From positions 1-49,562 of the forward strand of contig PESC01000040.1 in assembly GCA_002929135.1 (NCBI GenBank): DNA of 49,562 nucleotides, given 5' to 3'. Origin of the DNA: Methylomonas sp. GTDB lineage: Bacteria > Pseudomonadota > Gammaproteobacteria > Methylococcales > Methylomonadaceae. The notes beneath the pieces are model-generated. The model ran no database searches. It saw nothing but the letters and a program-made list of their open reading frames with translations, and was not told the DNA's origin. Shown in pieces: positions 41,029-49,562 of the stretch. How positions within the stretch are numbered: position 1 is the first letter of the stretch; the number at the start of each line of letters is the position of its first letter. Both the position numbers and the translations under genes were made by a program.

Positions 41029-42156
41029 TCAAGAACTGCGGACTTTGTCATATAACGCCAGATAATTTCTGGCGGTATTGTCTATCGAATAACATTGCTT
41101 GAAGGTATCTGCGGCATTAACCACCAGGGTTTCGGCCAGTAAATCATTGGATAGAACCCTGATGATCGCTGCTGCCAGCCCGTCAATATCACCTTTTTCT
41201 ACCAGAATGCCATTGATTTCCTGTGAAATGACATCGGGTATGCCACCCACCGCTGTGCTGACAATAGGCACTCTGTAAGCCATAGCTTCCAGCAAAACCA
41301 ACGGCACACCTTCCCAATCGGAAGAAATAACGAATACATCCGATGCCCGCAGCAACATGGCCACATCCTTTCTTGGCCCCAGAAAATGAATAGCCTGTTT
41401 TATACCGGGCGGCAAGCAAGACGCCTTATCCATGAGCAGGCTTTTATAGGCTCCATTGGTAGGATCGTCGCCTACGATCAAAAGCTTGGCATCAGGCCGA
41501 ACATTTAACACCTTGGCAAACGCATCCATCAATAAAGCCTGGTTTTTTTGCTTATCCAGCCTGCCTATGGTTATCAACAAAATATCGTCGGCAGAAAATC
41601 CAAGGCGGCTGCGCAGTTCTAATCGGTCAAAACCAAAAACCGAATGATGGCAGGCAATACCATTATCGACTATGGGTGGCTTGATGCCATAAAAATCCAC
41701 AATACTGTCTTGTATCATTTTCGACAGCGCAACGGGCATCCAGCCTAAAACCTTGAACGCCAGTTTGTGTATCCAACCAACAACGGCGGAAACTTCATGA
41801 TGGGCCACATTATGAATGGTGTGGATTCTCCTGGATTCAGGAAAAAAAACACTCGGTGCCAAAGCGTAGCGCAAACCGGCCAGGTGGGTGTGAATTACAT
41901 CGGGTTTTACAGCAAACAGGAATTTGAATATTTTTCTGAAGATGGCGGGGTCGAAACCTTTTTTCTTGCCCAAAGTAACTACTTGCGCACCTGATGCCAA
42001 AGCTTCGTCATAAACCACGGTTGGAATGGCATCGTAAAGGCTCAAGATATAAACATCGAAATCGGGCTGTTGCCGTTTTATTTCCGCCGCCAGCCTGACT
42101 GCCAATAACTCGCCGCCCCCGACATTAAAACTGGGAATGATCTGAACAATTCTCAC
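41029..42156 (-). CDS. Family 4 glycosyltransferase
   Basis: 375 residues, GT-B fold. N-terminal IIPSFNVGGGELLAVRLAAE is the usual acceptor-domain start, VIHTHLAGLRYAL follows, LLITIGRLDKQKNQALLMDAF opens the donor domain and SDWEGVPLVLLEAMAYRVPIV holds EX7E. Acts in the cytoplasm on the repeat unit. Second of three adjacent family 4 enzymes. Confidence 0.9.
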   Translation of the reverse strand: MRIVQIIPSFNVGGGELLAVRLAAEIKRQQPDFDVYILSLYDAIPTVVYDEALASGAQVVTLGKKKGFDPAIFRKIFKFLFAVKPDVIHTHLAGLRYALAPSVFFPESRRIHTIHNVAHHEVSAVVGWIHKLAFKVLGWMPVALSKMIQDSIVDFYGIKPPIVDNGIACHHSVFGFDRLELRSRLGFSADDILLITIGRLDKQKNQALLMDAFAKVLNVRPDAKLLIVGDDPTNGAYKSLLMDKASCLPPGIKQAIHFLGPRKDVAMLLRASDVFVISSDWEGVPLVLLEAMAYRVPIVSTAVGGIPDVISQEINGILVEKGDIDGLAAAIIRVLSNDLLAETLVVNAADTFKQCYSIDNTARNYLALYDKVRSS

Positions 42157-42211
42157 GTTAAAATTCCGGTTTTATGTGAATCAAATTAAACGCAACCCAT
42201 GGGATGCGACA

Positions 42212-43342
42212 CTAAATCATGCCCGCAGCATGCAAATACCGAGTTGCCACATCACCCCAATCATAACCCGGTGCCCGTTTAAGGTTTTCCTGCCGCATAT
42301 GGTCATTAAGTGCAGCGTCGTTCAGCAGATTGGCAATTGCTTCTGCCGCATCAGCAGGCTTTTCTTTATCGACCAAAAACCCGGTTTTACCGTCTTCTAT
42401 CAAGTCTATATTGCCTTCCACCTTGGTTGCCACTTGTGGCAGCCCGGTTGCCATAGCTTCAAGAATAACCAAAGGGCAACATTCAAAATGAGATGTCAAA
42501 AGAAATACGGTGGCCTGCTGGTATGCAGCAACCAAGTCATTGCCAGCTAGTCCCTCGCAGGTCGTTACGGTATTTTCCAAACCTAATTCAGCAATTTTTG
42601 GTTTCAATTTATGGGTTCCACCGCCCACTATTAAATAATGAATATCTGGATACATGGTTTTTACTATCGAAACAGCCGCTAAACCATACTCAATGTTTTT
42701 TTCAGGATAGTTTCTGGCTACCGTTAAAATAATTTTGGAACTGACTGGAATAGAAAGCTTGCTGCGGATAGATAGTTCTGACTGGCTTTGAAAACGCCCG
42801 GCATCAACCCCGTTGGATATTAGCCGAATTTTTTCACTACGAACGCCAATGTCCGTTAAGTTTTTTTTGGCGCTGTTACTAATCGCAATGACAGACTTGG
42901 CTTTATTGAGTGCCTGAGCCATGATTGTGTCTATATTGTATTTATCGCGCTGAGAACTTACGTTGTTGGCAACAATATCAGCGCCATGACTGGTAATAGT
43001 CCAAGGTCTTTTTGGCAACAATTGGGCTAAATAAAAAGCTACGGGAATGGAAAAATGACCTGAGATATAATCGGGATTGAATTTATTCAACGCTTTGTTC
43101 AAGAACCAGGTACTGGTTTGCCGCCAGGGTGTTCGATGATAACCAAACCGTGTGGCACCTCTAAAAATAGGATATTTGATAACCGAATATAAGGCTTCAG
43201 GATGGGTTTTTTCATGAGTAAACGCATTGAATACGCAAACATCATGCCCCTGCAATACCCATTGATTGGCAAGATGGTGCACGACAAATTCGCCACCGCC
43301 GGTCATAGGTAAAAACCCATTGGTTACGACTGCAATTTTCAT
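42212..43342 (-). CDS. Family 4 glycosyltransferase
   Basis: 376 residues, GT-B fold. N-terminal VTNGFLPMTGGGEFVVHHLA, TITSHGADIVANN, ILTVARNYPEKNIEYGLAAV, and EX7E in SHFECCPLVILEAMATGLPQV. The start overlaps the stop of the next upstream gene as ATGA. Substrate unknown. Confidence 0.9.
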   Translation of the reverse strand: MKIAVVTNGFLPMTGGGEFVVHHLANQWVLQGHDVCVFNAFTHEKTHPEALYSVIKYPIFRGATRFGYHRTPWRQTSTWFLNKALNKFNPDYISGHFSIPVAFYLAQLLPKRPWTITSHGADIVANNVSSQRDKYNIDTIMAQALNKAKSVIAISNSAKKNLTDIGVRSEKIRLISNGVDAGRFQSQSELSIRSKLSIPVSSKIILTVARNYPEKNIEYGLAAVSIVKTMYPDIHYLIVGGGTHKLKPKIAELGLENTVTTCEGLAGNDLVAAYQQATVFLLTSHFECCPLVILEAMATGLPQVATKVEGNIDLIEDGKTGFLVDKEKPADAAEAIANLLNDAALNDHMRQENLKRAPGYDWGDVATRYLHAAGMI

Positions 43343-44577
43343 GTTCTACGCTCTAAAACTTGGTTGGCGATAAACGATTCCAGTTTCTGTACTTCGTCGC
43401 GATTAGATAAAACATCATCGGATAATTGGGCTGCCGCCATTTTGTTTTCCGTCAGGGTTTTACACCATGCGCTGTAAAACTGTGCCATGGCAGCGGCAGC
43501 ACACGCTGCATCGTTCAGTTTTATCACGCAAAAACAGTTCATATTCATTTTTCCGGCGGGCCAATCGCGTACCACTTCGCCTGTTACCACTGGCAAACCG
43601 CAAGCCAGATATTCACCAAGCTTAGTAGGAGAAGACACCTGATTGACCACGCTGTTGTCACGAATCAAAAATGCAATATCCGCCGCATTCAGGTAGCCAC
43701 TGACTTCATGGTGCGCTGTTTTCATTACCCGTAAATGACTTGAAGGCACACCCAGACTAGAAGCCTGGGCAATGATTTGTTCGGGTGATGCCTGGGTAAG
43801 CATCAACATCTGCGCCGATGGGTCGAAAGTTTGAATATACGCTGCAAAAACTTGCAACATATAATCAATATTCTGCCATTTGCTGGTAGAGCCAGCGTAA
43901 ACAAATAGGGCAATGGCGTCATCAATGCCTAGCTGCTGACGATACTGTTGTCTCAATTGCGCATTTAGTTTGAATAAATCCGATCCTACCGAGCATTGAA
44001 AAGCATGGTAATGCGCTTTTGTAGCCGGATATTTATTCTGCAAATGCACAACCATGTTTTGCGATTGGCAAGTAATCAATTCGGCATGATGGGCAATATC
44101 ATGTTCAAGTTTATTTTCTTGGCTTTTAACTCGTTCCAGTTGTTTTGGATCACTGTAGTTAAACTCGGCTTCTTCAGGCATGGCACCATGCAAATCTGCA
44201 ATCAAAACACTGGACGGGGTGAATCGTTTGATCGCTCTGGCCAATCGCCATGCAGAACTGGTTTCGCCAACAATGATTCCAGGACGCACCCAAAATCCAA
44301 TGGTGATACCTACCAAAGCAAATGCAAGCTTGTTCCATAGGCGGGCCAGTAAGTGTCGATTAGTCCACACCACAGGTAGAATCAAATTTCGATCAAAAAT
44401 GGGATTGATTTCCAGACGTCCACTTAATACCTTGCCCAGGTAACGTAACGAAACCAGCCTGACTTCCAACACATCGGCATTCAAAATGACTGATATGGCA
44501 GTATTGAGATTTTTAACTCGTATGTAGGCCCCATCACCTGGATTACTGAACGAATGAATGACAATTAATATGCTCAT
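43339..44577 (-). CDS. GT-B glycosyltransferase (family 4-like)
   Basis: 412 residues. N-terminal IVIHSFSNPGDGAYIRVKN and VGETSSAWRLARAIKRF form the acceptor domain. The donor domain has FVYAGSTSKWQNIDYMLQVF and a SSPTKLGEYLACGLPVVTGE block that resembles, but does not fit, a classical EX7E. It is the most divergent transferase of the cluster. Start overlaps the polymerase stop as ATGA. Confidence 0.82.
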   Translation of the reverse strand: MSILIVIHSFSNPGDGAYIRVKNLNTAISVILNADVLEVRLVSLRYLGKVLSGRLEINPIFDRNLILPVVWTNRHLLARLWNKLAFALVGITIGFWVRPGIIVGETSSAWRLARAIKRFTPSSVLIADLHGAMPEEAEFNYSDPKQLERVKSQENKLEHDIAHHAELITCQSQNMVVHLQNKYPATKAHYHAFQCSVGSDLFKLNAQLRQQYRQQLGIDDAIALFVYAGSTSKWQNIDYMLQVFAAYIQTFDPSAQMLMLTQASPEQIIAQASSLGVPSSHLRVMKTAHHEVSGYLNAADIAFLIRDNSVVNQVSSPTKLGEYLACGLPVVTGEVVRDWPAGKMNMNCFCVIKLNDAACAAAAMAQFYSAWCKTLTENKMAAAQLSDDVLSNRDEVQKLESFIANQVLERRT

Positions 44578-45938
44578 GACGGTGATCTTGCTAAGTTTTT
44601 ATTAAGCTTTAATCGCTGTATTGTCAGCTTTTGTGACAACCTGTTTTTACAAACAAAGCCAGCAAACAGGCAAAGTTGAATAATGGCTTCTGTTGTGGTA
44701 AACGTAAAAACAAAGCTGGCTGCGGTCATAATAAAAATATAAAGTAATGCTGCACTGCAAGCGATTAAATCAACAGCATTATCGCCAGTGGACTTAATCA
44801 GGTTTGCGCGATATTTTTTATAAATTGAAATCAAAAACCAGATCAAGCTAATCATAGCTGGCAAGCCACCCACAAAACCCATTACCAGAAAGCTGTTGGT
44901 ATCCCACATACTGTCACGTAAATGATGTTCCAGCTCAATCGGTCGGGTAAGGCCAATGCCGAACGGGTTTTCCATAATAATTCGAAGAGCGACATTTGCC
45001 TGATAAATTTTCGATAAAAAACCCGCATCCTGATATTTGGCTGCTTGCAGTTGTTCGGTTCGCGCCATCAATGTTCCAAACAAATCACTGGTTAAAATAA
45101 AATAAATCAATCCAAGGCCTAAAATAGGTGTCATCAACATCAACGCAAACTTTCTCGATAACTTTATTTGATTACGCACCGCAAATAACGCATAACTCAG
45201 GGTTACTACGCTGGCAAAAACAAATCCACGGGTACCGGTCGACATCAAAAAAAGTGTAAAAACACCATAAAGCGCCGCATATATTAATATCGACTTGGTT
45301 TTTTTTGCGGTAAGTGCCTTAACCAAAGAAAAGCCGGACAGCATGGCTATGGCAGTTGTACCATTTGGAAATACTCTGGGCATTTGATTGGCAAGAAAGT
45401 TTGTTCTTAATAATTCGGCATTCACCGGATTTTGGTACCAAGGCGTGAACTTTATTATCAGATCAGCGTTCTTGGTACTAATCAAATAACTTTGCAATGC
45501 AATACAAATTAATGAAGTTATAACCGTGACATATATCAAATACTTTATTCTTTCAGCAGAAATTATTTGAGTGCATATAAATACGGCATAATAGCAGCCT
45601 ATGCCAATAGCCGTTCTGTAAAAAGAAACCATTTTTCCGTGGTCAAGCAGAAAGCCTTTGGTAGAGCCAACAATGATGAAAAATATCAAAGTAAGCACCG
45701 GCAGTATTTCAGCAGTATTTACCTGCCGCGCTGCAATGGCAATAAAACTACGCAGAAACAATGCGATTATCACAAAGTCCTGCGCGGCGATGGTGGCGAA
45801 GCCAATTTTGATGGACGAAAAATCAAAGGGTATGGTTATTATGCAATTTGTAACAATCAAAAAAGCAAGGCCATAGGTAATATAGCGAAATGCAGCAACA
45901 GCAGAAATTGAGCAAAAAATAATATAAATTACGGACAT
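44574..45938 (-). CDS. Wzy-like O-antigen/polysaccharide polymerase
   Basis: 454 residues, hydrophobic, with about 10-12 membrane helices and one large loop near residues 190-270 (FTPWYQNPVNAELLRTNFLA region). FLMSTGTRGFVFASVVTL and PFGIGLTRPIELEHHL are O-antigen ligase/polymerase-type blocks. It likely joins repeat units on the periplasmic side; ligase cannot be ruled out. It sits next to the flippase gene with 6 bp between them. Confidence 0.82.
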   Translation of the reverse strand: MSVIYIIFCSISAVAAFRYITYGLAFLIVTNCIITIPFDFSSIKIGFATIAAQDFVIIALFLRSFIAIAARQVNTAEILPVLTLIFFIIVGSTKGFLLDHGKMVSFYRTAIGIGCYYAVFICTQIISAERIKYLIYVTVITSLICIALQSYLISTKNADLIIKFTPWYQNPVNAELLRTNFLANQMPRVFPNGTTAIAMLSGFSLVKALTAKKTKSILIYAALYGVFTLFLMSTGTRGFVFASVVTLSYALFAVRNQIKLSRKFALMLMTPILGLGLIYFILTSDLFGTLMARTEQLQAAKYQDAGFLSKIYQANVALRIIMENPFGIGLTRPIELEHHLRDSMWDTNSFLVMGFVGGLPAMISLIWFLISIYKKYRANLIKSTGDNAVDLIACSAALLYIFIMTAASFVFTFTTTEAIIQLCLFAGFVCKNRLSQKLTIQRLKLNKNLARSPS

Positions 45939-45944
45939 AATGAT

Positions 45945-47405
45945 CTAGTTTTTATTTGCTTGCTTTACAGCCTTGAACGCTTTCATTGCCAATAAAAGGC
46001 TGGTTGAAATGCCCATGACTATTTTATATTCATTGGTTTGATATGTTGATGCTATCCAGCAGAAAAAGACAAGCAGCGCGACGAAAAATAGGTTCTTCAA
46101 AAAAGTCAACGCCAAGCTCGTACCAGTGCTTTTTACAATAGCTATGATGTTGATAAATGAAATCAAAATCTGTGAAAGCGTATATGAAGCAGCCAAGCCA
46201 ATTGCACCGTATACTGGAATCGTGTAATAAGCTGCCGTCAGAAAAACAACGCCCCAAATAAAATTTACACCAAAACCAAACCATAAACGGTTGAAACTGG
46301 AAAATATATTATATGCAACCTGACCTATGCAACCATAAACCAATGTTTGCCCCAGTACCCACTGTGTAAGTTGGTCGTTTGAGGCAAAATCTGCACCGAA
46401 CGGTAACAAGGCAATCTCAGGATAAGCGATCAACACCAGGCAAAATGGCGCTGTTACTACCAGCGATATTGATTGAGCGTATCGTAGCGACTTTCTGTAT
46501 TGCTTGAAATTATTTTTATTCAACAAATCGCTTAAAATAGGAAGCAACGGCGCTATGATGATATTCAGCGCCATTTCAGGCACCTGCTTTATTCGGTTAA
46601 GCGCGTTATAAACCCCTAATTCCGCATATCCGCCTGGCTGATTCGCCAACATGGCATTCGCTGCCCATATAACTGGTGTAGTCATTATGCCTCCCAGAAA
46701 TGACGGCAAACTAAAACGCCACAGAATATCCCGCTCACTCCAGCAATTATTATAAGAAAAAGATATTTTTTTCCTGAAAAACTCTTTACGAATGGCATGA
46801 TAGTTCAAAAGCCAGTTAAACGCAGAGTTAATTACCAATGCCCAAATAGCACCGTATAAGCCCCATACGTATGCGCCAATGATGTTCAGTGGAAAGCTGA
46901 CGATACCAAGCCATAAATTGATACGCGCTGTTGTTTTGAATGCCTCGAAACCAACAATGATGCCAGTCTGCGCGGCATTAACGGCACTGAGCAGCATGAA
47001 TAATGTACCGATACGAATTTCATCACTCAAGTGTGGCGCTGCCAATGTATTAGCTGCCAGCCAAGGTGCAAATATGAAAAGAACCGTTGCCGCCAATAAA
47101 CTGGTTGCCCAGGAAAATGCACTCGATAGTGCTGCTATTCGTCCAGTTTTCCCCGGGTCGCTTTCGCGAAACTCGGCAATAAACTTGGTTGCCGTCATAC
47201 CAAGACCGAAACCGGCAATACTGCCAATCATGCCTATTGTGTTTTGAATAATCCCTAGCTCGCCGAAAGTTGTTTTCCCCAAAATTCTGGCAACCACTAT
47301 AGCTGCAATTAACCCCGAACCTCTTGATACCAACGCGCCAATTAATGACCAAAAGCTGCCTGATAGAAATCGATATACCAATGTCGACTTGTCTAAACTC
47401 TTCAT
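45945..47405 (-). CDS. Wzx-type polysaccharide flippase
   Basis: 486 residues with about 12-14 membrane helices, MATE/MOP superfamily. Typical blocks are SLIGALVSRGSGLIAAIVVARILG and TTFGELGIIQNTIGMIGSI near the N-terminus and FKQYRKSLRYAQSISLVVTAP in the middle. It flips lipid-linked repeat units across the inner membrane for the Wzy-like polymerase encoded next. Codon use is AT-rich. Confidence 0.9.
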   Translation of the reverse strand: MKSLDKSTLVYRFLSGSFWSLIGALVSRGSGLIAAIVVARILGKTTFGELGIIQNTIGMIGSIAGFGLGMTATKFIAEFRESDPGKTGRIAALSSAFSWATSLLAATVLFIFAPWLAANTLAAPHLSDEIRIGTLFMLLSAVNAAQTGIIVGFEAFKTTARINLWLGIVSFPLNIIGAYVWGLYGAIWALVINSAFNWLLNYHAIRKEFFRKKISFSYNNCWSERDILWRFSLPSFLGGIMTTPVIWAANAMLANQPGGYAELGVYNALNRIKQVPEMALNIIIAPLLPILSDLLNKNNFKQYRKSLRYAQSISLVVTAPFCLVLIAYPEIALLPFGADFASNDQLTQWVLGQTLVYGCIGQVAYNIFSSFNRLWFGFGVNFIWGVVFLTAAYYTIPVYGAIGLAASYTLSQILISFINIIAIVKSTGTSLALTFLKNLFFVALLVFFCWIASTYQTNEYKIVMGISTSLLLAMKAFKAVKQANKN

Positions 47406-47463
47406 CTATTTAGAAAGTATCCTCTAAAAATTCCATAAATCATAGCCATTAAATACGTATTTT

Positions 47464-48186
47464 TTATTTATTTTTTATTAGAAGAACTGTCAAATATCCT
47501 TCGTAACTCAACACAATATCACTCAGTTGCATTAGCTTTTTTATTGGTCTTATAAAACCCCAGTGAGCAAATATCGTGTTTTTGGCCAAAGTGCTTCTAC
47601 TGATTAGTTTTAAGTTACTTCCCTCGATCTCTTTTTTCATATCGTATATCTTGTACTCATCCGGCCATGGCCATTGGTAGCCATTCAATAGTTTTTTTTT
47701 CACCAAATAGGCACTCCTGTATGGGAATGAGTAATGATTGGGTATTGCTACTATGATTGCCCCGTCTGGCTTAAGTATTCGCTTGTATTCTTTTAGAATA
47801 ATGATTCGATCTTCTTTATTAAAATGCTCTATCACTCCTGAGTTGAATACAACATCAAAACTATTATCTGGATAACTCATGAAAAACATGTTTTCCACGT
47901 TAAAAAATCCGTCTATATTAAGTTGTTTACACGCATCCTTTACTTTGACTAGTATATCGTCATTCAAATCAAGAAAATGTTTTTCTAGGCAATTGTCAAG
48001 CAACATGCTGGTTATTCCAGTCTCGCAACCTGCCTCAATAACTTTTTTATAGTTATTTTTTATGCAAATACTGTTTATTATTTCGGCAAATTCCTTTTGG
48101 AAATCACAAGGTTTATGGTAGGCATGAATAATATTGCTTACGCTTATGGTGGCGCTATGTTTTTTCCAAATTTCTTCTTGTCGCAT
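47464..48186 (-). CDS. Class I SAM-dependent methyltransferase
   Basis: 240 residues. Motif I reads VIEAGCETGITSMLLD (E replaces the usual second Gly), followed by NSGVIEHFNKEDRIIILKEY and LKPDGAIIVAIPNHYSFPYR, the Methyltransf_11 layout. It probably methylates a sugar or the chain end of the polysaccharide. It is the most AT-rich gene in the window and lies 26 bp after wecB. Confidence 0.85.
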   Translation of the reverse strand: MRQEEIWKKHSATISVSNIIHAYHKPCDFQKEFAEIINSICIKNNYKKVIEAGCETGITSMLLDNCLEKHFLDLNDDILVKVKDACKQLNIDGFFNVENMFFMSYPDNSFDVVFNSGVIEHFNKEDRIIILKEYKRILKPDGAIIVAIPNHYSFPYRSAYLVKKKLLNGYQWPWPDEYKIYDMKKEIEGSNLKLISRSTLAKNTIFAHWGFIRPIKKLMQLSDIVLSYEGYLTVLLIKNK

Positions 48187-48212
48187 AATGCCGCCTATTT
48201 TTAGGTTGCGTG

Positions 48213-49346
48213 TTAATTGCTTAATATATTGACTATTCTATTACAGGCTTTGCCGTCGCCATAAGGATTGTGAGAAGTCGACATTTTTTTATATATTTTA
48301 GCGTCCGCAAGAACGCTCTCTATGCCATCAACGATTTTGTGTTTGTCAGTTCCTACCAACAAAACTGTTCCCGCTTCAACTGCTTCCGGCCTTTCTGTCA
48401 CCTCACGCATCACCAGAACCGGTTTGCCGAGTGACGGGCCTTCTTCCTGTATTCCCCCTGAATCGGTCAATATCAAATCGCTTCGATCCATCAACCAGAC
48501 GAAGGGCGCATAATCGAGTGGTGAAATTAAATATACGTTTTTTGATTCAGATAAAATTTCGTATACAGGTTTTTGAACATTGGGGTTTAAATGCACTGGG
48601 TATATCAAATCCCAGTCGGAGTGGGTTTCTGCCAATTGTTTTATGGCCCCACATAAATCAACAAACCCCTGGCCAAAATTTTCTCGTCTATGACCTGTAA
48701 TCAATATCAGTTTTCGTTTGGGGTTTAAAATGGTCTGGAACAGCTCAGTGCCAAATTGTTCTATCCATACGGTATCGGCAAGCTGATTCACCTTGTCTCT
48801 GACAATAAGCAGAGCATCGATCACGGTATTACCTGTTACCACAATGTTTTGTTGAGGTACGCCTTCTTTTAACAGGTTTGATTTGGCTGTCTCGGTGGGG
48901 GCGAAGTGGTAATTGGCCAAGCGACCTACCAGTGTCCGGTTAGCTTCTTCCGGGAATGGTGCTTTCAGGTTTCCGGTTCTTAGTCCTGCTTCTACATGGC
49001 CAATCTGTATTCCGGCATAAAATGCAGCCAGGCTGGCAGCAAGACAGGTTGTGGTATCGCCATGAACCAGAACGATGTCGGGTTTTGAATCACGAAATAC
49101 CTCCCGCAAACCCAATAGAACCTTGCTTGTGATGTCGAATAAATCCTGGTTAGGAGCCATTAGATCCAAGTCATATTCTGGCTCTATTTCAAATAAATTC
49201 AAAACCTGATCCAGCATTTGCCTGTGCTGTGCGGTAACGCAGACGATGGTCTCAATATTTTTTGCCTGTTTTAACGCTAGTACGACTGGTGCCATTTTTA
49301 TAGCTTCTGGCCGTGTTCCAAATACGACCATTATTTTTTTAGTCAT
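48213..49346 (-). CDS. wecB: UDP-N-acetylglucosamine 2-epimerase (non-hydrolysing)
   Basis: 377 residues from the ATG at 49344-49346, with AAGGA about 7 nt upstream; the frame runs back to 49460 through repeat [63 protein letters not shown] and [19 protein letters not shown] are diagnostic. It interconverts UDP-GlcNAc and UDP-ManNAc. It is the first gene seen in the polysaccharide operon. Confidence 0.95.
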   Translation of the reverse strand: MTKKIMVVFGTRPEAIKMAPVVLALKQAKNIETIVCVTAQHRQMLDQVLNLFEIEPEYDLDLMAPNQDLFDITSKVLLGLREVFRDSKPDIVLVHGDTTTCLAASLAAFYAGIQIGHVEAGLRTGNLKAPFPEEANRTLVGRLANYHFAPTETAKSNLLKEGVPQQNIVVTGNTVIDALLIVRDKVNQLADTVWIEQFGTELFQTILNPKRKLILITGHRRENFGQGFVDLCGAIKQLAETHSDWDLIYPVHLNPNVQKPVYEILSESKNVYLISPLDYAPFVWLMDRSDLILTDSGGIQEEGPSLGKPVLVMREVTERPEAVEAGTVLLVGTDKHKIVDGIESVLADAKIYKKMSTSHNPYGDGKACNRIVNILSN

Positions 49347-49400
49347 TCGTTTTTCCTTGTGTTTGACAAAATTTGTAGCTACGTCAGCGTCCAGTTGGCT

Positions 49401-49524
49401 CCTCGTCCCACGCTGAGCGTGGGAACGAGAAACGCTTGCGATTGGCAGAGCGCGCGGCAAGCAGCATTGCTTTGCTGCGTATGGAAACGAGAGTAATCCA
49501 GTGGTTTTCGCTGAATAGTTACCC
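49401..49524. repeat. Hairpin repeat, copy D
   Basis: CTCG-TCCCACGC-TGA-GCGTGGGA-ACGAG (49401-49429) is a near-perfect hairpin. The tail at 49496-49524 contains CCAGTGGTTTTCGCTGAA followed by TAGTTACCC, matching copy C at 12172-12200. The core between differs: it holds AGCAGCATTGCTTTGCTGCGTATGG instead of the ACCTCTGG core, here given as two overlapping pieces AGCAGCATTG and CTTTGCTGCG. It lies directly upstream of wecB, so the wecB promoter must be in or near it. Confidence 0.8.
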
Positions 49525-49562
49525 GTTTTTTATGCATCGCCTTGATCGTTAGCACGGTCAAG

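Overview
This window reads as chromosome of a gammaproteobacterium, most likely an aerobic methanotroph of the Methylococcales. The main pointer is an apparent hopanoid C-3 methylase gene (hpnR, 32433-33992). The rest is consistent with a gammaproteobacterium: an MSHA-type pilus operon, a bc1 complex and the aas/lplT/lnt set. Organism identity is an inference. I saw no rRNA, tRNA, CRISPR array or prophage.

Layout. 1-1186 is a decayed IS1182-family transposase, cut by the left edge. 1287-11379 (minus) is an eight-gene MSHA-like operon (secretin, TPR protein, ATPase with a c-di-GMP-type MshEN domain, GspF-like protein, three MshI/J/K-like assembly proteins, and a PilX-like large protein) with start/stop overlaps almost throughout. 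11380-12453 is mostly non-coding, with three copies of a composite hairpin repeat around a small DUF4242 gene. 12454-23944 (mostly plus) carries envelope and repair housekeeping genes: mrcB, lolA, a broken ccdB, aas, lplT, lnt (minus), a family 5 uracil-DNA glycosylase, uvrC and pgsA. LolA, Aas, LplT and Lnt together look like a lipoprotein-maturation and lysophospholipid-recycling cluster.

24058-26989 holds a TetR-type regulator and two sugar-nucleotide genes (a TviB/WbpO-type 6-dehydrogenase and a UDP-uronate epimerase-like enzyme). 27079-33992 holds a heptad-repeat coiled-coil membrane protein, mscL, petABC (bc1 complex, with a Crp/Fnr-like palindrome at its promoter), hisC and hpnR.

34066-49346 (all minus) is a Wzx/Wzy-type surface polysaccharide locus read from wecB through a methyltransferase, Wzx flippase, Wzy-like polymerase, four glycosyltransferases, a secreted DUF4091-type protein, a Phd-VapC-like toxin-antitoxin pair, a heparinase II/III-like enzyme and a WbuB-like glycosyltransferase. 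Its wecB-proximal half is much more AT-rich than the rest of the window, suggesting acquisition. An 84-bp element with perfect 14-bp inverted ends sits just before the toxin-antitoxin pair. The hairpin repeat family seen near 12 kb recurs beside wecB at the right edge.

The least explained parts are the terminal protein of the pilus operon, the secreted DUF4091-like protein and toxin-antitoxin insertion in the polysaccharide operon, the GGGGGAA heptamer tract upstream of lnt, the heptad-repeat coiled-coil gene, and the repeat family.
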